From Schoenoplectus triqueter (Eukaryota > Streptophyta > Magnoliopsida > Poales > Cyperaceae), in NCBI GenBank assembly GCA_964058805.1, contig CAXKVV010000849.1, positions 1 to 26,052 on the forward strand: 26,052 nt of DNA, given 5' to 3'. Shown here one piece after another: positions 1 through 10,856 of the stretch. Both the position numbers and the translations under genes were made by a program. Under the pieces are notes generated by a model that had not been told where the DNA came from, made no database searches, and saw only the letters and a program-made list of their open reading frames with translations. Position 1 is the stretch's first letter. Each line of letters starts with the position of its first letter.

Positions 1-1085
1 GATAACAGATCAGCAAGTGTGACACAAGAGGGCACCATAACCCGAAATCGAGCCAGGAGGAACGATAAGGTACCAACTGGTACAAAAATCATACCAGCCA
101 CAAACATTCAGTACCAACAGAGTCAAAAGGGGCAGAAACCAGGCATATACCAGCAATGAGCTTAAGGCCTCGCCTCATTGGTACCGACCGGTACCAGTGT
201 ACCAAGGCGCATAAAATATCAACCAGGAACATCGACCCTCAGCAAATAGATCAACTATCAGCAAGCATAATGATCAGAACATTATTCGCAAGTTAGAAAA
301 CCAACCCCAAATCAAGCAACTACACAACTTCGACCCACTAAACAGCAGCACTCAGAGGCTCAGCCTCGGTGAAGCTGAGGGCCCACTCGGCCAAGAGATG
401 AGAAGGATGTTACCCGATTAGATATAAGGCGGCAGGCAAGACACAGGAGGAGGGAGGGTGACTCGCCAAACCCAGCACCGAGCTTGTTTCGCCCCTACCT
501 AGACAGTAACAGGAAAAGGGCGGCTTGGCGTCGTCCAGCGGTGTGGTGGTCGCACTCGTCGGAGAGAGGAGGCTCGGCTGAGGGGGTTGAAGCCGATTCG
601 ACCCTTGTCCGGATTTGTACTATGATGTTGTCGGCTGTGAGGGCAACGAAGAGGCGAGCTGTCAGAGATGCTCGCGGAGGAGAGAGGTGGGTTCCGAGCC
701 CTGAGCGGAAAAGAGAAAAACGACAGAAAGAAAATGAGGGGCGGAGGCGTTGTCGCCAGGGAAAGAAAGAACAAGAGGGGGGCTTGCTTGGTGTTGGCAC
801 TGACGCGGAAAAGAGAGGGCGGAGATGAGGGAAAAAGGGGTAAGGGAGAGTGGAGCGGAAAAATGGAAATGGGGGAGAGGCTATCGCCAGAGGAGAGAGG
901 CGAAGGGGGGAAAAGAAAGGCATTTTCGCCAGGGAAATCCGGGGAAAAGAAAAAGAAAAAGGGAAGTGGGGCTGTCACGGGGAGAGAGAGAGAGAGAGAT
1001 GTGAGTGATTTGATGGGTATTAAAGAGGAGAGAGAGAGATGAGACTAGGATTTTCTGTGGCGGGTTTATACGGTTGTTTGCGTGA
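1..1085. other. GC- and purine-rich block of unknown nature
   Basis: This is the only long GC-rich stretch in the left half of the window. Positions 60-205 hold three GGTACC palindromes (69, 180, 190) and several partial copies. From about 660 to 1043 the plus strand is strongly purine-rich, ending in two GA repeats (about 980-999 and 1025-1039). The motif tcgccag recurs near 753, 884 and 926. Long open frames exist here on both strands, but their translations are low in complexity (Ser/Pro/Phe/Leu-rich or Arg/Lys/Glu/Gly-rich), as expected from purine-biased DNA, so I do not call them genes. It may be the transcribed leader of a retroelement or the 5' end of a minus-strand gene running off the left edge. 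I recognise no protein. Confidence 0.5.
1020..1070 (-). promoter_or_regulatory. possible minus-strand core promoter (TATA plus CT-rich start)
   Basis: Read on the minus strand, 1070-1065 gives TATAAA inside 'gtataaacccg'. About 25-45 bases downstream the strand becomes a CT repeat (1039-1025), the usual setting for plant transcription starts. A pyrimidine-rich leader then runs to about 500, where 'ctgtctag|gtaggg' looks like a splice donor. This is inferred from motif spacing only, and no coding sequence was confirmed downstream. Confidence 0.3.
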
Positions 1086-1562
1086 CAGTCTCAAGTCTTA
1101 ATTTAATTTATCCATTTCTTGTTTTATTGATGATTCGATTATCAGAACTTGTCGAAACTAACCAATCTATATTCTTTAAATTTAATCGTTAATTTAGATT
1201 TTATTAATCCATAATTCTTCTTTTAATTAATTATTATTATTTTATTATTCCATTTTAGATACGAGTTTGACTCTAATAATTTAGATTTCAGAATAAATAC
1301 TATTCCTTTAATTTTAATTAGATCAAAATATTTTGTGTTAGTTATTAAATTTGATATTACTGAATTTTATATTTTTATAGATTTTTAATTTGATCATTGG
1401 ATTTTGTTATTCGATATCTAATCTCAGTTATCTTTATTTATCATTTATCTATTTATTTCATTAATTAAGTGTATTCCCTTTATTGTTAGATTAAATTATT
1501 AGTTAATTTATTTTAATTCATTTTAATTTTCATTATTACTTAATTAAATTTCGTGGTTTAAC
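1086..1562. other. AT-rich intergenic, nothing recognised
   Basis: Composed mainly of short TTTAATT and ATTATT runs. No open frame, splice pattern or repeat boundary stands out. Confidence 0.6.
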
Positions 1563-2310
1563 AATATATCCCCTCTACTCTTCAAATTCTATCATATATC
1601 TCCTTATACTGCTCAAATTCTATCATATTTATGCAAAATATAATATCTATGTGTAATACCAACAATAATAATGTCAACTCCATACTTCTTTGTCAGTGAG
1701 GTTGTGAGGTTGTAATTGTTGTTGCTGATTTTTTTTCAGAATTTCTCTTTCATAACTCTTTATTGCATTGCAATCTTTATCTGCCTTAGCTTCATAAATC
1801 TTTTGCAGATTTACTTAATACCTGTGCAAATATGTTTTATGCCAATAATGATCTCAACTGCATCGTGGGACCCACATGTTACTCTTTGAACTATTAATTT
1901 GTGTTCTCATTGTCTCAGATTGACCATTCCACCTCTACACTCAAAATACTTCTTCTTAAATGCGAATGTCACACATTAGACCTTTTTGAAATCCAATTGT
2001 TCCTTCGAATTCTCCTTAGTGAGAACTTTCAATCGGTATATGAGTTGAAAATTATCATAACCGATTGAGTGTTTTTCCCATTTTCACATTTGAAGGTTTA
2101 CTTTTGTCCAAAATCATATCAGCAGAGGAGAGGGAACTCGCACAAGAGAAGGAGACATACTTTTCAATGGGACCCAACATCATTGAAAGAAAAGGAAAAA
2201 TAATGCTGGTGTAATTTAAATAGGCTTGATGTATGTAAATCGGCCCCACGTGCCTTGTTTAATGAGAGAAGGGAATATACGATAGAATTTAAAGAGTAGA
2301 AGGGAATATA
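1563..2310. mobile_element. MITE-like element with long terminal inverted repeats
   Basis: The left arm (about 1563-1606, containing 'ctactcttcaaattctatc') is the near reverse complement of the right arm (about 2271-2310, containing 'gatagaatttaaagagtag'). By eye the arms agree at roughly 35 of 42 positions. The enclosed DNA has no credible coding frame; a 64-codon minus-strand frame at 2055-2249 resembles nothing I know. Long inverted repeats around a non-coding core fit a foldback or Mutator-like MITE. Exact ends and target duplication could not be fixed, so the limits are approximate. Confidence 0.55.
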
Positions 2311-2618
2311 TGATATATTTAAAGGTGGATGGATAAATATGAAATGAACAAAGAGTTGAAAGATACGTACGATATTAAGCCTTATTATAAATGTACGATC
2401 GAGAATGTATCCAATGTTTTTATAACAATTTTATGTGAGTGGCATCCGTTAGTGTGGTATACGATTTCTGTTTTGTTTAATTTGGAACTTCTATTAGGTT
2501 AAACAAATATATATTTTTAACTAGTTATTTGTATTAGACGTGATTTCCTGGAGTCGTGAATCGTAATGTACATACGAGTTTTTTTTTTAATATTAGCTAC
2601 AGTTACTGAATGTGTTCG
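2311..2618. other. AT-rich intergenic, nothing recognised
   Basis: No open frame, repeat or motif that I can support between the inverted-repeat element and the first hAT MITE. Confidence 0.55.
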
Positions 2619-2626
2619 AGAGCACC

Positions 2627-2908
2627 TAGGGGCGGGCCTATGTGAGGGTAAGTCCAGGCTCGTGCCGTTATTTCATTTTGAAACTTAACTGTCATCGTAT
2701 TAATATTTTTGTTGAGCTGAGAGAACTAGAGAACAGTTTACATAGAGGTGTCGTCACTTCATTTCAACTTGGATTGTGCAATAACGTTATTTTTCTTGAG
2801 CCTGCCAGATACATATTCATAGTGTACCGTCATTTTTTTTTTGCTATATTAAATTCAGTGTCTACTATAGTGTGTCGTCGCTTAGTTGCTATCTTGGATC
2901 CGCCTCTA
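2627..2908. mobile_element. hAT-type MITE (282 bp) with 8-bp TSD
   Basis: The element starts 'taggggcgggcc' and ends 'ggatccgcctcta', whose reverse complement is 'tagaggcggatcc', so the ends are imperfect terminal inverted repeats of about 13 bp. It is flanked by an exact 8-bp duplication, agagcacc, at 2619-2626 and 2909-2916. Eight-base duplications with TAG/CAG-N-GGCGG ends are typical of non-autonomous hAT elements. A 97-codon open frame beginning at 2642 lies inside it, runs over the right end and has no protein character. No transposase is encoded. Confidence 0.82.
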
Positions 2909-3139
2909 AGAGCACCCTGTGCATATATGCTTTGAAACTTCTGGGTGTGGTATAATTAATGAAAGAAGTACATCACTGATTTTGTAGTTGTTCTAACAAT
3001 TCAGAAATAGATTCTTCCGATTTATTATACAGATAGCAACATGCCTTGCTGGAATCGAATTAATAGATAGAGCTGTAGTGTCTTTAAATTAATTGTTAAT
3101 CATTACTTATAGTACACAACAAGCAATAATTTTTTTTTC

Positions 3140-4058
3140 CTTTTCATCTTTCTATTGTAGATATCAAAGTGAACTTATAGTAAGCCCCGTTTTTTTTATT
3201 TTTTATATTATTTTTGTTGATTTTATGTAGCAGAATATTTCATGTTTATAATGTTCCATTTTCATCTATTTCAGAAAGAGGAAAAAAATGAATGTTGTAT
3301 ATGACTATTCTATGTAAATATCCAACACAAATTCTTCTACATTCTGATTGAATGAAACAATTAAAAACAATACCGAAATAAGTGTGTTTTATTTATACAA
3401 TTAGCTAAAATTGGGTACTAAATTTTGTGCAAGAGTCCATATTCTACTTGTATATATTAAGCAAAAAAGAACCCATATTCTTCTTATATATTCTAAAATT
3501 TGGATTTATAGTAAGCCCCGTTTTTTCATCTTTCTATTGTAGATATCAAAGTGAACTTATAGTAAGCCCCGTTTTTTTTATTTTTTATATTATTTTTGTT
3601 GATTTTATGTAGTAGAATATTTCATGTTTATAATGTTCCATTTTCATCTATTTCAGAAAGAGGAAAAAAATGAATGTTGTATATGACTATTCTATGTAAA
3701 TATCCAACACAAATTCTTCTACATTCTGATTGAATGAAATTTTTTTTATTTTTTATATTATTTTTGTTGATTTTATGTAGCAGAATATTTCATGTTTATA
3801 ATGTTCCATTTTCATCTATTTCAGAAAGAGGAAAAAAATGAATGTTGTATATGACTATTCTATGTAAATATCCAACACAAATTCTTCTACATTCTGATTG
3901 AATGAAACAATTAAAAACAATACCGAAATAAGTGTGTTTTATTTATACAATTAGCTAAAATTGGGTACTAAATTTTGTGCAAGAGTCCATATTCTACTTG
4001 TATATATTAAGCAAAAAAGAACCCATATTCTTCTTATATATTCTAAAATTTGGATTTA
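3140..4058. repeat. recent tandem duplication, three near-identical copies
   Basis: Copy 1 spans about 3140-3508. Copy 2 (about 3522-3740) restarts 382 bases later and is cut short. Copy 3 (about 3741-4058) joins copy 2 inside a poly-T run, 168 bases out of register. Anchor 'ttttatgtag' sits at 3221, 3603 and 3771. Copies 1 and 3 look identical over more than 300 bases. Copy 2 differs from them by one base seen (gtagtagaat against gtagcagaat). It holds no gene; a 61-codon frame at 3427-3612 is a by-product of the repeat. Its near identity points to a very recent event or an assembly error. Confidence 0.85.
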
Positions 4059-4322
4059 GTTCCGCTACTGTCCTCGCGTAAGAATCGTTTTTATTCATTA
4101 AATGTGTGAACTATACGTGTATTCGCGCGGAACAAACTTGGTTAATACATTGAATGTGAGATGTAAGTTGAAGACAAGGTCAATAATTAATTTAGTAACA
4201 TGGGTGCCAAACTAATAGCATTAAAGCAAGTACTGTAAGTCAGAACTTATCAGAAACCAACAAATAAAAGAGGCCTAGCTCTTTAATGAAACTAATCGTG
4301 TCACGTGCATGTCAAACAAGCC

Positions 4323-4760
4323 CAGTGGCGGACCCAGTAGAATGGGGGGGGGGGGCACGTGACCTCTGGATTTTGAAAAATAGTGTTTTTCGGTAATATT
4401 TTCGGTACGTGCCCCCTTGAAATTTTTTTTTGTCCCCCCTAAATTGTCTGATTATTTTTATTGAGAAAAAAATATTTAATACCGTGCATAATGAAATAAT
4501 TATGCAAAGATATCAAAATATAAAGTTCCTTAGTCGAAAACTTTCTTCATCAACTTGATTATCTATTACTTTGAGCTTTATTATATTATTATTTTAATAT
4601 ATAAAATGTTATTATTTAATAAAAAAATTATTAATTAAGTATATATATTAAATTATTAATTTTTTTTATTTAGTACCCGATTAGTTAATGAATTTGAACC
4701 CGATAAACCATTACAATTCGATAATTGCCCCCCCTAATCAAAATCCTAGATCCGCCACTG
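4323..4760. mobile_element. hAT-type MITE (438 bp) with 8-bp TSD
   Basis: The element begins 'cagtggcggaccc' and ends 'tagatccgccactg', giving a perfect 10-bp terminal inverted repeat CAGTGGCGGA followed by G-rich tracts on both sides (12 G at 4344-4355; a C run near the right end). An exact 8-bp target duplication, aacaagcc, flanks it at 4315-4322 and 4761-4768. The core is AT-rich and non-coding. CAGNGGCGG ends with 8-bp duplications are the signature of hAT MITEs. Confidence 0.9.
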
Positions 4761-4768
4761 AACAAGCC

Positions 4769-6161
4769 TGTCTGTGTTAATTAACATCCAGTTGATATAT
4801 GTTAATCAACTCTTTTATTATGTTAAGTTATCTAAATCAATCGGTTCTGGATATAATATTTTCTTGTTTAGTCTGGAAATTAATATTGCAATTGGTTGTC
4901 AAAAAGCAACTCGATGCTAAGTTTTACTATTACATGCGTCTGTGTCGGCGCTCGATACAACTTTTTGCTGATGTGTTCGAAACAGTAAACTAACAGTTAA
5001 GCTGAAACAATACAGGTAGCACTTCTTTTTCTAGGGACCAAACCCAAAAGAAAAAAAAAACTTTTACATATTTAAGTTGTCAATTATTATATTTTTAGTA
5101 TGAGATAAGAATTGAGCTTTTGAATATTCTATGATATAATATAAGCATAGATTTCCGGATTATAATCTTTTGGGCTTTTGAATCTTCTAAGGGCTATTAT
5201 TTTGTTTATTATTATTACTATTATTACTATTATTATTTCTTATTAATCATTATTTTTTTTATTATATTTAATTATTTTTGTTTAATATTAATGGTTATTT
5301 AATGTTAGTTTGTATTAGTAGTAATTATTATTTTGCTCAAATACTAACGATTATTTATTATAATTTTTTATTATTAGTTACTAGTATTTTGCTTATTATT
5401 ATTTTGTTCGGTATTAATGCTCATTATTTTTTACTATAATTAATTATTATTTTATTAATATTATTAAATAAATAAGCAGTGAGACCAATTTTTTTTTGCT
5501 ATTCTCACGGAAGTACAAATATGATAAACCATCAAATGATTGATTTAACAAAATAGCACTAAATCTGAGCTTTTCTCAATTGTGTTTTTTTTTTTTTGCG
5601 TTTGGATTGAGATCTGAATTGGCCAATTGGGTTATCTCACTATTCCTCATAACCAAACACATTTGATGAAATAACGTGATATCAGTGAATAAAAAAATGA
5701 GAAAAAAAATAGCTAACTTAATTTCACAATAGCCACATGTGATGAAATAACAGGGGAAAAAAGACATAATTGGTATGTATCAGTAATAATTTGTAATTGG
5801 GACTTTACTCTTTAATATTGGATATTTGATAAAAAACCAAGTGACAGTTGAATTACATCAAAATGAGAAATTCATGCATTTTTTTTATTTATATGTATCA
5901 TCTATGGTATCCAAAATTACTCTGATAACTGCTAATATTTTTATTTACATTTGTCGTGTCCAATATAAAAATCTAAAAAGTTTCGAAATCTTTACATATC
6001 TACACGAATCTATAAAAAAAACTAGTATTAACCATTAATAATTTATGTTACTAATGTATATTGCTATTTTTTGTCAGCTTCGTTAAATGTTATCCGTCTA
6101 GAAAAGAAAATTGAAAGCTTTACATGTTTACAAAATTTTCAATTTGAATAGTGCAGATTAT
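4769..6161. other. AT-rich intergenic with TTA-rich simple sequence
   Basis: From about 5203 to 5470 the sequence is a degenerate TTA/ATT microsatellite. Short open frames at 4799-4993, 5576-5767 and 5826-6038 show no family resemblance or splice context and are treated as chance. Nothing else could be supported. Confidence 0.6.
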
Positions 6162-7198
6162 TGTAAGACCCAAATATGACAAGAGGAAAAATGAACGGCC
6201 CAAATTAGAGGGATCATAGGCCGACATTACACGCCCGGGAATTTGTTGATTACAAGATTGGATCATAGAAATTCAACGATATAATTCAGAGTTGAGATTT
6301 GAGAACTTGAAAATCAGATGCAATTTTATTATATATCATATTCTTTAATTCTTGGCTACTGGGAATTATAAAAAGTGGGTTTCAAGTGAAATTTCGTTAA
6401 TATCTTGTAGTTATCAACTTATATGTTCTAATTAAGGGAACCACAAAGTATGGAGAAGATGGATGTGTATGGAGGTGTTTGATGATGAAAGTGTGAGTAA
6501 AGTGTGCACGAGAGCTACTCTGATATATAGATTATGTGTGTGTGTGAAAAAATTTGATCCCCGCTAAGTCCTTTAGGAGACATTATATAGAGGGAAGAAG
6601 AGTTATAATTAAGGATCATGTCTGAAGTGCGCATGATTGTGGATAATTACTATGTGTGACCATATCCAGTCACATATAACTGTTATGGGGTGTGCATAAT
6701 CATGGGTTGTTTCTATGTGTGATCGTGTCTAACCACTTGAGTGTGATCATGAGCAGTCATGAGAGTAGTTATACTTGAGATGAATATAGAATAGTCCTCG
6801 AGTTCGGGAATGTCCAACTTGAGGTGAACTATTCGAGAAGAACATTGAGTGAAGGACTTATAGGGTCTAATGATTTAGCGTCTGAGGGCTAAGTATTTGG
6901 TCCTATGGTAATTGCCTTTGGAAATATAATCCTATCATTAGCCCTCAAAGTTGGGATGTATCAGAATGACATTTTTAGCTTCTAATCTGCATGAATAAGT
7001 AGCTTAGGAACGTAGTCCTATCATTAGCCTCGAAACTCGAGAAGCGTTTGACAGAACTATTTTATGAGCTTGTGAATGAAGTCAAAGTTATTATAGTTTT
7101 TAAATATATCTCAAGTGTCCTCGAGATGTTGATGTATTTGTATGAATACTTGCTGTAGAGTATGCCAATATCTTATTTGGCACATGTGGTGTCAGAAA
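6162..7198 (+). mobile_element. possible LTR plus degenerate primer-binding site
   Basis: A span beginning TGTAAGACCC (6162) and ending GGCACA (7184) has TGT...ACA ends and a TATATA box at 6584-6589. Two bases later 'tggtgtcagaaa' (7187-7198) matches the usual initiator-Met tRNA primer-binding site at 9 of 12 positions. This would make 6162-7184 a 5' LTR of about 1 kb. No second copy exists in the window, no poly(A) signal was seen in the right place, and it does not resemble the shorter LTR after the pol gene, so it would belong to a different element. Confidence 0.25.
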
Positions 7199-7325
7199 TA
7201 AATCATTATCTGAGAGCATTCATGGTTCATTTTTTATCATGTGTTATCAAGGGTAATCATAAAGTGATACGAGAAAATATTCATGTTAATCGTTATTTAG
7301 GTTTTAATCAAATGTGTCGACCACC

Positions 7326-8737
7326 TTCCAAACGTTAATGAATCAGGTGTTTCAACCTCATTTTATTCGATGACATATTAGTATACAGTCTTGTTCTTAT
7401 CTCCACAAAGAGTATCTAACAGTAGTGTTGCAAACCTTGCTGGATAATCATCTTAAGGCTAAGAGGTCTAAATGTTCCTTTGGAGTGCAATAAGTAGAAT
7501 ACCTTGGTCACCTGATTTCTGCACAAGGTGTTACAACCGATCCACAGAAGATAAAAGCAATGCAAAACTGGCCGGTACCAACTACATTGAGAGTACTAAG
7601 AGGCTTCCTTAGACTGACCGGCTATTATCACAAATTCATCCATAATTATGGTGCAATAAGTAAGCCTCTTACTGATCTTCTCCAAAAGAATGCTTTCAAA
7701 TGGACTCTTCAGGCTGGTACCGCTTTTCAACAACTCAAACATGCTATGTGCACTGCTTCGGTACTAGCGTTACCCGATTTCTCTAAGTCGTTCATCTTGA
7801 AAACAGATGCATGTGGTACCATTATTGGGGCAATTCTTATGCAGGAAGGTCGCCCTAGCAAGGCTCTCGGCATGAAGAATCAATTATTGTCTACATATGA
7901 AAAAGAATATCTGGTCCTTCTCACAGCAGTTCAAAAATGGCGTCACTACTTACAAGGCACGCTGTTTGTGATCAAAACAGATCACCTAAGCCTGAAGCAT
8001 CTGTTAGAGCAGCGTTTGACCCATAGTCTACAGCACAAAGGGTTAAGCAAGCTTTTTGGGCTAGAGTATATAATACAATATAAGAAGGGAATTGATAATA
8101 AGGCCGTAGATGCTCTTTCTAGACAAATTCAGGACAATTCAGCTAGGGTAAACATGGCAATTACAAAAGTCATACCTACATAGATAGAAGAATTAAAAGA
8201 AAGCTATGTGGGGGATAGTTGGGCTGAAGAAGTTCTGTCCAAAATTGCTTCAATAATGCCAGCTAATCATTCCATCAGAGTTCACTGTGGAGTAATAAGA
8301 AAAGACAAAAAGTTGTATGTGGGTTCTACTCATCAGTGGAGGGAGAGGTTGATCACAGCTATGCATGACTCAAGTTTTGGGGGACATTCTGAAATCTTGG
8401 GAACATATCAAAGAGTCAAGAGACTTTTTTATTGGCTAGGTTTTAAAGGTGATGTTCTAACCCATGTTAAAAATTGTGATGTTTGTCAAATGAATAAGAA
8501 TGAGCATGTGGGTATCCCTGGATTGTTAGAGCCCATTCCAATTCCAAATGGGACTTAGGAGGTGTTAACTATGAATTTTATAGGGGGTCTTCCAAGGAGT
8601 GAGGGTAAAGATATGATTATGGTCATAATTGATAAATTCACAAAGTATTGTGACTTGATAGCATTATCACACCCCTTTAAGGCTACAACAGTAGCTGAAA
8701 AGTTTATAGATACAGTGTATAAACTACATGGATTATC
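7326..8737 (+). pseudogene. Ty3/gypsy pol, left part: RT end, RNase H, integrase start
   Basis: Translation begins in the RT palm (FQTLMNQVF at 7326). The catalytic Asp pair of an FDDILVYS motif lies at 7369-7374, in a shifted frame between two compensating indels. From about 7395 one frame runs to 8737 with three stops: 7491 (TAA), 8181 (TAG) and 8556 (TAG). RT thumb/connection motifs EYLGHLIS and GYYHKFI are followed by RNase H (KTDACG where TDASG is usual; a few codons missing after GRP), then 'KTDHLSLKHLLEQ' and 'VDALSRQ'. Integrase keeps the HHCC zinc-binding residues (HDSSFGGH and CDVC, 8364-8493), but its first catalytic Asp is Asn (codon 8574-8576). The frame is broken at 8737 by the solo LTR. 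Confidence 0.88.
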
Positions 8738-10163
8738 TGTTAGTTTGTAATAATCTTGAAGTCAATAATACGATAAATTGAGTATATAAAGCTTTGTTCA
8801 TGAATTGGATATTTAAACAATATTTTATTTCCTTGAGTATTATTGAATTTATGAATCATTCCGAGTTCATGACTGGAATTGTGAAACTTCATAATATAGA
8901 ATATACTCTTAAAAGTCACTAACCAAGGTAATTAGCAGAAACACTAATTAACCGTTATCAGGTTAGTATGTGGATTAAATGATGGTCAAGTTTTACGGAT
9001 CATAGACAAAGAGTTATCATTTTAATCACATAGATAGATGTTCTAGGAATATCGTATTTGACAGACCCTGAACGAAACATTAAATGGAATTGTGTTCGTG
9101 TCATTAATGTTTTTGTTCAGTATTAAATTCTAAAGTATGATATATTCATCTTTCCTACATAAGATATGTATGTGTGTGATTTCTACCAAACGTTATTCGT
9201 AAAAGGTGGCTATAAAGGTAGTTCTTCGGTTTACATAACTTATGCGGAGGAAGAGATGGTTTGCCAAAAGTACTATTGTCCCTCGTATTTCTATACGAGT
9301 TATAGCATCACTGAGCCCCTTGATAGAGTAAGATTATCTGCTAGCAGTATAATTACAAGAGTAATTATATTTGATAATTTACTCAGAATCAAGAAAAGAT
9401 TAAGTTTGCAAGGATGACACATACCTACCTTGAAACTGATCTGATAGCTATGAGACAAAAGACTTAAACACAAGTAAATAGTTTACTGGATTATGATATT
9501 GTACAGTATATCATCATCTGTGTAATTGGATGGTCATAGTGCATTCTGTCAGATGCCTCCTATGATTATAGAAGTTAAAACAGTTTTAACTCTATTTACC
9601 AATATAACACGAATCCTGTCGAGTCACACCATATAGGAGTTAATCGGAGAATCTTATTGATTAATTATAACTTATTTATAATTAATAATAAGATGGTTAT
9701 AATTAATTATATATTATATAATTATATTTGTCATAGAGATGACAAGAAGCAAAAATCAGATTGAATTTATAACGTGTTGGACACGTCGTATAAATTCGCC
9801 GAAATAACAACCAAGAAAAATATAATTGTACATGACAATTATATATATTTGATTTAGATTTTAAATGTTAATTATGGATTTGAATTATGGGCCAAAAGCC
9901 CATTTATAATTAAAGCCTTAATTAATAATTAAAAGCCCAAAATTAGAAAAAGCTCAAAATTAAAAAAACCCAAAATTCGAAAAGCCCATGCGACCTCAAA
10001 ATGGTATTTTGGCCAAAAGCCCAAGGATATTTCGGTAATTTGGCCAAAAGCCCAACGGCATTTTGGTAAATTGGATGAACTTTAAGGGTATTTTGGTCTT
10101 TTCACTTTGGAACTCCCTACTATTCATGAGAGCATTTTGGTAATTTAGTTATTCCATATTTTC

Positions 10164-10171
10164 TATAAATA
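10164..10171 (+). promoter_or_regulatory. TATA box of the solo LTR
   Basis: 'ttctataaatagaggggtgg' is a strong plant TATA context, about 80% of the way through the LTR. The CT/GA-rich run just downstream (about 10178-10225) is where transcription of the parent element would have begun. Confidence 0.55.
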
Positions 10172-10257
10172 GAGGGGTGGGTGAGAGAGAAAGCTACACC
10201 AAATCAGTTCTATTATCTCTCTCTCGGTATACGGTTGTTTCAGAATTCACGGGATCG

Positions 10258-10480
10258 GTGAATAGTGTTTTTACGAAAGTTATGGTATTTCTGCACATTT
10301 GTGAAACATAATAACTGCAAGTCGTGAATAGTACTATTTCATCTTTTTCTCGGGTGAATAGTGTTTTTACGAAAGTTGTGGTATTTTTGTACATTTGTGA
10401 AACAGAATAACTACGAGTCATGAATAGTACTATTTCATCTTTTTTCTCGGGTGAATAGTGTTTTTGTGAGAAACTACGGT
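10258..10480 (+). repeat. 96-bp tandem repeat in the solo LTR leader
   Basis: 'gtgaatagtgttttt' recurs at 10258, 10354 and 10451, giving two full units of about 96 bases and a third partial unit. Units share 'gtgaatagtactatttcatctttt' style ends with a few substitutions. A second loose pair (about 10645-10695 and 10740-10795, sharing 'atccgacatac' and 'cttaag...agaagtaaa') lies nearer the LTR end. Confidence 0.8.
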
Positions 10481-10856
10481 TTACGGTATTTCTGGCAAAA
10501 GAAATAAGCTGCTCTCTGATCAGTCCTGGTGGATAACCTACAGAGACATCATACGTTTGGTGCTCCGAGACAATCTGATTTGCATTCCAATTGAAATTTA
10601 GAAGCGAGGTATAACATCTTATATTAATTTATTTAATTGTTAAGTAGATTAATCATCCGACATACAACTTTAACACTAAACTTAAGTTAGAAGTAAAATA
10701 ATATTTTATCATCTTTTATAAAGGATTAAATGTATATATCTCTCGATAATTATCCGACATACTTTAATCTCTAACTTAAGTAGAAGTAAATTTTTTGTTC
10801 TACGATATTTCCGTAGTTTGAGCATTAACGGGATTTGGACATTCCAAAACCCAACA

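Larger units (their letters stand above)
8738..10856 (+). mobile_element. solo LTR (2.1 kb, copia-like) nested in integrase
   Basis: The insert starts TGTTAG and ends CCAACA, the TG...CA ends of an LTR. It is flanked by a 5-bp duplication with one mismatch, ttatc (8733-8737) and ttacc (10857-10861). Removing it joins the integrase frame ('LHGL' on the left, PSKIIND on the right). A TATA box (10164-10171), a leader with tandem repeats and no coding sequence fit a single long LTR left by LTR-LTR recombination. No second LTR copy or internal region was found. A copia origin is suggested only by the end sequences and length; a gypsy or unclassified origin is possible. An 83-codon open frame at 9166-9417 is not a credible protein. 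Confidence 0.75.

Noticed and set aside
484..1042. Overlapping open frames of 114-159 codons on both strands
   Set aside because: Low-complexity translations caused by purine bias; no domain, no consistent splice or codon pattern.
2642..2935. 97-codon plus-strand open frame
   Set aside because: Lies within and across the end of a hAT MITE; no family resemblance.
9166..9417. 83-codon open frame inside the solo LTR
   Set aside because: LTR interior; no protein family and no neighbouring coding exons.
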